A stretch of DNA of 64,000 nucleotides from Schistocephalus solidus (Eukaryota; Platyhelminthes; Cestoda; Diphyllobothriidea; Diphyllobothriidae). Below are positions 59,862 to 64,000 of this stretch, in pieces. The translations under genes were made by a program, and so were the position numbers. Every line of letters starts with the position of its first letter. Position 1 is the first letter of the stretch. The notes under the pieces were generated by a model that was not told the origin of the DNA, made no database searches, and saw only the letters and a program-made list of their open reading frames with translations. The stretch covers positions 1 to 64,000 of the forward strand of contig WEDG01007471.1 of NCBI GenBank assembly GCA_017591395.1, read 5' to 3'.

Positions 59862-60059
59862 ATATTCAAAGCTAACTGAGCGTAACGTGCGCCGATCTGA
59901 ACTGGATACACAGAGGAATATGGGCGTTCCAATTCACCGATGAACTCGGATCTAAAGCCCTTACAGAACGAAAATCTCATGTGTCCTTGAGATCGGCCGT
60001 GCGCAGCGCTTAGATACTCATTCTAGAAGAAGTGATCAGAAATCGACTTCCTAGCCGTA

Positions 60060-60420
60060 GTACACATGGCTTTGCGATATATGGGCCGCGTGGTAGATGC
60101 GCTGGACCAACATGGGCTAGAATACGGCAGGCGTTATTCGGGTTGCTCTCCAATAGCAAATGCTGAAAATAGGGGAAGGGGCGTGGTAGCACGCGTAAGT
60201 GCAGGCTCACGCCGCACCAGCCACCATGGCCTTTACAGCACCCGGTCCCGCCTACGGCCTTTTTGACTCTGTCTTGACACCCAGCTCAGGCGGGCGAAGG
60301 AACAAGAGAGTGTGGTAGCTGAAGTACAAATCTGTCACTTAAAACTGATCCACGCGCAAGTCACCGTCCCTGCACCACTCTCCTGTGGAGCACATGGTGA
60401 AACTTGACAAAATCTCCGAT
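60060..60420 (-). repeat. Interspersed repeat R2, copy in reverse orientation
   Basis: Contains 'GCGCTGGACCAACATGGG' (60099-60116), the complement of the 16575 block, and 'TTTTTGACTCTGTCTTGACA' (60260-60279), the complement of the core at 16370. It lies directly before a SINE. Confidence 0.5.
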
Positions 60421-60439
60421 CGATCTGTGCACTTTGTCG

Positions 60440-60510
60440 GCGAAGACGAAGGAGACTGGAATGGCCATTTCTGGATCCTTCGCTGCCATCAGACAGCCAT
60501 ACCCAACTCC
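60440..60510 (-). repeat. tRNA-derived SINE, copy S3a, body only
   Basis: The minus strand reads CTGATGGC, a hairpin-forming spacer, GAAATGGCCATTCCAGTC (60467-60450). Head missing. It forms a back-to-back pair with S3b. Confidence 0.6.
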
Positions 60511-60512
60511 AG

Positions 60513-60740
60513 TTAATGGTTAGAGCGTTGAACTTCTGAGCAATAGGTCGCAGGTTTGAGCCTCGGGTGGCGCACCGCCTAAAGTTGGGTATGACTGGCT
60601 GATGACGGCTTATAAGCCTGAAATATCCATTCCAGTTTTCCTTGTCTTTGCCGGCAGTGTTCATCTGCCTATGATAATAACCGCCGTGCGGCTGCCGGCG
60701 GGGCTCCAGAGTGAGGCCAAAGGCATAACAGGACGAGTAA
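60513..60740 (+). repeat. tRNA-derived SINE, copy S3b
   Basis: Head: A-box-like GGTTAGAGCGTTG (60518-60530), loop ACTTCTGA, B-box GGTTTGAGCC (60553-60562). Body: GACTGG (60593-60598), CTGATGA (60599-60605), perfect hairpin GGCTTATAAGCC (60607-60618), GAAA (60620-60623), CCAGTT (60632-60637), then a downstream tail with TTTGCCGGCAGTGTTCATCT. This is the best-preserved complete copy. Confidence 0.75.
60593..60637 (+). ncRNA. Hammerhead-ribozyme-like motif in SINE S3b
   Basis: Order matches a type I hammerhead: stem I (GACTGG with CCAGTT, last pair G-U), CUGAUGA core, stem II (GGCTT/AAGCC), GAAA, a short stem III region (weak in this copy), then T as the H17 position before stem I. Non-canonical: C and T at 10.1/11.1 where G-C is usual. 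Activity is an inference. Confidence 0.4.
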
Positions 60741-62859
60741 GTTCCAGTAGTCATTGGTGAGCGTTCATCGACGCAGGTCGAACCGTCGTGAAGTCGTCAG
60801 TAAATTCGTTATCAAACGGATTTTTCTAAGCCAAAGACCAACTGCGTAAAAGAAGCACAGTTCACAAACAACTTGAGTAAGGCCTCTGATCGCAGAAAAT
60901 GTCAGAAAGTGTATATTTCTCACGTGTAGATGGCGGCGCACTGGGCATTGGGGTATCGAAATCATCAATGGAGGTACTGTGCTTGGGCTTGATTGTTGAG
61001 GTACTGGTGGTGATTGTGGCCTGACCGGGGCTACTGTCAATACAGTCAGCAGCGATCTCCGAAACCTGGTAGGAAGTGGCTTCACTGGCCGGCGAGATCC
61101 CGGCCACTGGAAAGCTGCTGTCTGCCGTCTGAATCTCGGTGAAGAGATCGAGAGGCGCAGAACGGCGAGAAGTAGACAAAGGCAGGGCGCTTAGGGTAAA
61201 AAGAAGGGAGAACGATAATGAGGAACCTCGCTACTGGAGGTAAATCAAGAGGGAGACCGTGGAGCGAAACAACCTGTCGGTAACAGCAGCCCTCCGGCGG
61301 TCGAAACACGTACGATCCCTTTTGCAGTATAATTTTATACTAAGGAAGGGATCATCGCCAATATGCGCTAATGGTTGAATAGAGTCAGGCGCCAAACACG
61401 GATCCAGTGTCTACAGACCGCGCGGACATCGTCAAAGAGCCTGTCGTACGCAATCTGATCCTTCCGTTTGGATGTAGATTAGAAGCTCATACAGTCTGTG
61501 AACGACAACCTTGCCAGTAAAAACTTGGCAAATAACGTATATTTACCCTGCTATTTCTTGTAGAAGGGATAGCACGACTACATGGTACCCGACAAGACTG
61601 TTTTATGTTTATTTAAAGCAGGAAGTATAAGTCAAAGGTTGTGAATGAACAAAATATACGAGGTTTGAGAACTATGGCACCTGTGGAATTAAGACGTTTT
61701 GTTCTTTGAGCATTCGATAGAGACGGCAGAGCGAGCTTAAAAGGAACAACTGAGGGTTTGATCGTTTTATTCAATAATCTACATCAAAACAAGTTTATGC
61801 TAGAAGAGGGTGGCGATGCGCCACAAATTTAAAGTCACTAGAGTTCTTGCAAAAAATGTCATGTCATGACCTTGCCGAACAAAAAGCTTTGCTTGCACTT
61901 GTTGTCAAAAAGTTTGCGATAAAAATATGTCAGGTCGTTTTTTAAGTGGGAACTTATGTGTCTTGACCTTGTTCCGAAAGGCTACTTGCTACATCATTTC
62001 TTTGGCAGAAGCGAATAATTAAATGGCACCGTAGCGTATACGAACCCGTTTTCTTCTGCGGGTCCGATCGCTTTTCTTTATCTCATGATTTTATCTCTTT
62101 TAAGATGAAAATGGTTATAAGCGAGTGTCAGTTACTCAAAACTTCGAGAATATCCATATATTCATAAATACGTGCAAATAGAAAACAGGAATTCGCTTAA
62201 AGTACTGACTAGGTCTTTGACTGTACACGCCCATGTTTAGCATCTAAGAAGCCGAGTGCGCCTTCAGTAGCGCGGCGCCTCTTCCAAAAACGATAGGGCA
62301 ACGCTGACCGTCCCGGGTTTTCGGAAGCAATAGGCCCCACGGCTGTCGCTCAGTGTTTGTTCTAGCAAGTTCTAATAAAAAGAGGCGCAAGCCTCGATCC
62401 CTAAAAAGAAATAATTTCTCAATTCTGCAAAGTTGTTTTTTTTTCAATAAACTAGGACAGTTACTCAAACTCCTTTAGATTTTGTCGCGTTAAACTGAGC
62501 ATATTTTTGTTCAGGCATACTAACTCGCCAAACAGTCGTCCTCTTCTCCGTTTCATTTGTGCATACAGTATTCATTTTATGTGTTAAAGAGAAATTAGTC
62601 TTAAGTGTGTGGATATCAGAAAGTCGAAGACAATAGTGAACTTGCCAAGCTCTCCGCCGCGTCAATAGTCCCATAAACCTGTTCTGATGAACCCGTCCTT
62701 TTTTTGCAAAATTATTACCCCGGGCCTCACAGCTTTGCCAGTCTGAGCACGGCTTTTGCTGTTAGTTCTCCATGAAGCGGGTCTTAAGAAACTGACAAAA
62801 CTCTGGATCCATGCTGCGGCACAACCAGACTATCTGCTTGCACACAGAGGAAAATTTGC
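60741..62859. other. No supported gene; one coding-like minus frame
   Basis: The minus frame 61179-60862 (105 codons) is Ser/Thr-rich ('EIQTADSSFPVAGISPASEA') and could be an exon, but has no domain. At 62634-62690 a short Penelope-like terminal remnant is seen ('TTGCCAAGCTCTCCG'). The rest is unassigned. Confidence 0.3.
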
Positions 62860-63035
62860 TATCCTTGGAAACATCGGGAATGGAAGCACACAGTTGAACA
62901 TTGCCGACAAAGATAAAACAGACTGCGATGGTAATTTTTAGCTTATTAGCCATCACCAGCCAGTCATACCCAATTCACCACACGACGCTCCAATCCGCTA
63001 CCTGTTGATCAGAAGTCCAACGCTCGAACCAGTGA
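62860..63035 (-). repeat. tRNA-derived SINE, copy S4a
   Basis: On the minus strand GAGCGTTGGACTTCTGATCA near 63024-63005 is the tRNA-Arg-like head. The body near 62970-62925 is decayed (CTGGTGA and AAAA in place of CTGATGA and GAAA). Back to back with S4b. Confidence 0.6.
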
Positions 63036-63160
63036 GTCTCGGGCGGTCACCATCTGCGGTTGGGTATAACTGGCTGATGACATCTAATAAGTCAAAAACC
63101 GCCATTTCAGGCTCTCGACCTTTTTGGCAATGTTCATCTGTCTATAATACTAACAGGTTA
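63036..63160 (+). repeat. tRNA-derived SINE, copy S4b, body
   Basis: AACTGG-CTGATGA near 63069-63081, a degenerate stem II, AAAA for GAAA, then TTTCAGGCTC and the shared tail TTGGCAATGTTCATCTGTC. Inverted relative to S4a. Confidence 0.55.
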
Positions 63161-63790
63161 AAGTGCGAGAGCCAACCATACGACTATTTTCAATAACCTG
63201 CTAAACTAGATTAAATGCGAGCATCGGTGTTTTTCAGAGCACACCAGTGCCCTTTAAATTCAGCTACATGCAGTAGCTGCTGCTGAGAAGATGAAGAATA
63301 GGTTTAATTCATACGGCAATAGAACGTGCTAATAGACAGCCTCTTGATGGAAACGGACGCGGTTCACGAGGTTACCACCTTATGTTGGGCACTTTCACTC
63401 AGTGAGCTACATTTTTGGCGGAGTTTATAAGGGCCACAACTAACGTAGTGGTTGCCGGCTTTGGATGGCATTAATGGCCGTTAAAGATTACCTTGTCGGT
63501 GTCGTCAGTCTTGGATTCGAAGGGGATCGTACACGTAGAGATCACCAGAGGGGCTGTTGTGGGAAGACAGCAGGAGGTTTCTAGGTCTATGATGTTGTGG
63601 TTGCTCAGCCATACCGTCGAGGTGAACAGTAGATGGTAAAATTGAATAGGCAAGAAGCAGTTATTTGTTAAATGTCCTTCAACCATTTTGCCCTCGAATT
63701 GTGGGTGTAAGTATGCGAAAATTCTAAAGTAACTTGTAAAGTCGTTGCAGTATTTCTTCAGTAAACAGTAACAGTAACGAATGTTTATAT
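63161..63790. other. No gene recognised
   Basis: A 121-codon minus frame (63836-63471) runs into the SINE and has no motif. Confidence 0.4.
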
Positions 63791-63794
63791 TCCC

Positions 63795-64000
63795 GGACCC
63801 GTAATTCAACGGTGAGAGCGTTGGACTTCTGCTCAAGAGGTCGCGAGTTCGAGCCTTGGGTGGTGCAACACCTAGGGTTGAGTATGACTAGATGATGGCG
63901 GCTAAGGAGCCCAAAATGGCCATTTCAGTCTCTCGGCCTTTAATACTGCTAGCCGCTGTGCGGTTGCTGACGGGACTCGGACGTGAGCCCCAAGGAAGAA
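63795..64000 (+). repeat. tRNA-derived SINE, copy S5, cut by window end
   Basis: Head with GGTGAGAGCGTTGGACTTCT (63811-63830), B-box AGTTCGAGCC (63846-63855). The body has ATGATGG and AAAA (mutated core), a hairpin GGCTAAGGAGCC, then TTTCAGTC. It continues to the end of the window. Confidence 0.7.

Noticed and set aside
63811..63860. A true tRNA-Arg gene
   Set aside because: The A and B boxes are present, but acceptor-stem pairing is not seen, and the same head recurs with a shared non-tRNA body, so it is a SINE.
1..64000. CRISPR array, bacterial operon or phage signals
   Set aside because: The window has spliced genes and flatworm-type retroelements; no regularly spaced repeat array or bacterial gene order was found.

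Overview
The window looks like nuclear DNA of a parasitic flatworm, most likely a tapeworm (a diphyllobothriidean such as Spirometra, Dibothriocephalus or Schistocephalus is my guess, not proven). Reasons: spliced genes with very short GT-AG introns (28-40 nt in places), CR1-type, RTE-type and Penelope-like retroelements of the kind common in flatworms, a relic of C2H2-like coding sequence of the sort attached to flatworm RTE copies, and a tRNA-derived SINE. Most of the window is decayed mobile DNA; only three host genes can be argued for.

Layout. 1-7520: CR1-like LINE fragments in both orientations, including a tail-to-tail palindrome at 1-273 and a nearly complete minus-strand copy of a second LINE family (3094-6625). 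7684-8839: a small plus-strand gene of unknown function, with reading phases that connect across several very short introns. 10973-31390: an ortholog of PHF12 (Pf1), a 20.4-kb plus-strand gene reconstructed here as 13 exons (about 845 codons) with all intron phases consistent. Its introns hold a C2H2/RTE relic, an RTE reverse transcriptase, a cluster of five Penelope-like fragments and a CR1 3' end. 32-39 kb: repeats and unassigned DNA. 39950-49040: a minus-strand LINE (family C) split by a plus-strand CR1 copy (family A, about 42.7-47.1 kb) and by a second, unidentified 0.82-kb insertion. 50850-53300: Ty3/gypsy remains in the unusual order integrase - LTR - gag/RT. 56696-57139: a two-exon gene that resembles TEN1, the small OB-fold subunit of the CST telomere complex. 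57-64 kb: repeats, a few open frames of doubtful status, and several SINE copies.

The most interesting observation is the SINE. Seven full or partial copies share a tRNA-Arg-like head (A and B boxes, possible UCU anticodon) followed by a body that, in the best preserved copies, can be folded as a type I hammerhead ribozyme: stem I GACTGG/CCAGTY, CTGATGA, a stem-II hairpin, GAAA, a short stem III, and a cleavage-site position. Hammerheads are known in schistosome Sm-alpha SINE-like repeats and in Penelope-like elements, so the motif is plausible, but positions 10.1/11.1 are not the canonical G-C pair and activity is untested.

How the genes relate: PHF12 is a Sin3/HDAC-linked chromatin repressor subunit and TEN1 a telomere replication factor; there is no operon logic here, and the genes are separated by repeats. 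Splice-acceptor-like sequences lie 4-6 nt upstream of the ATG of both PHF12 and the TEN1-like gene, which would fit spliced-leader trans-splicing or a 5'-UTR intron.
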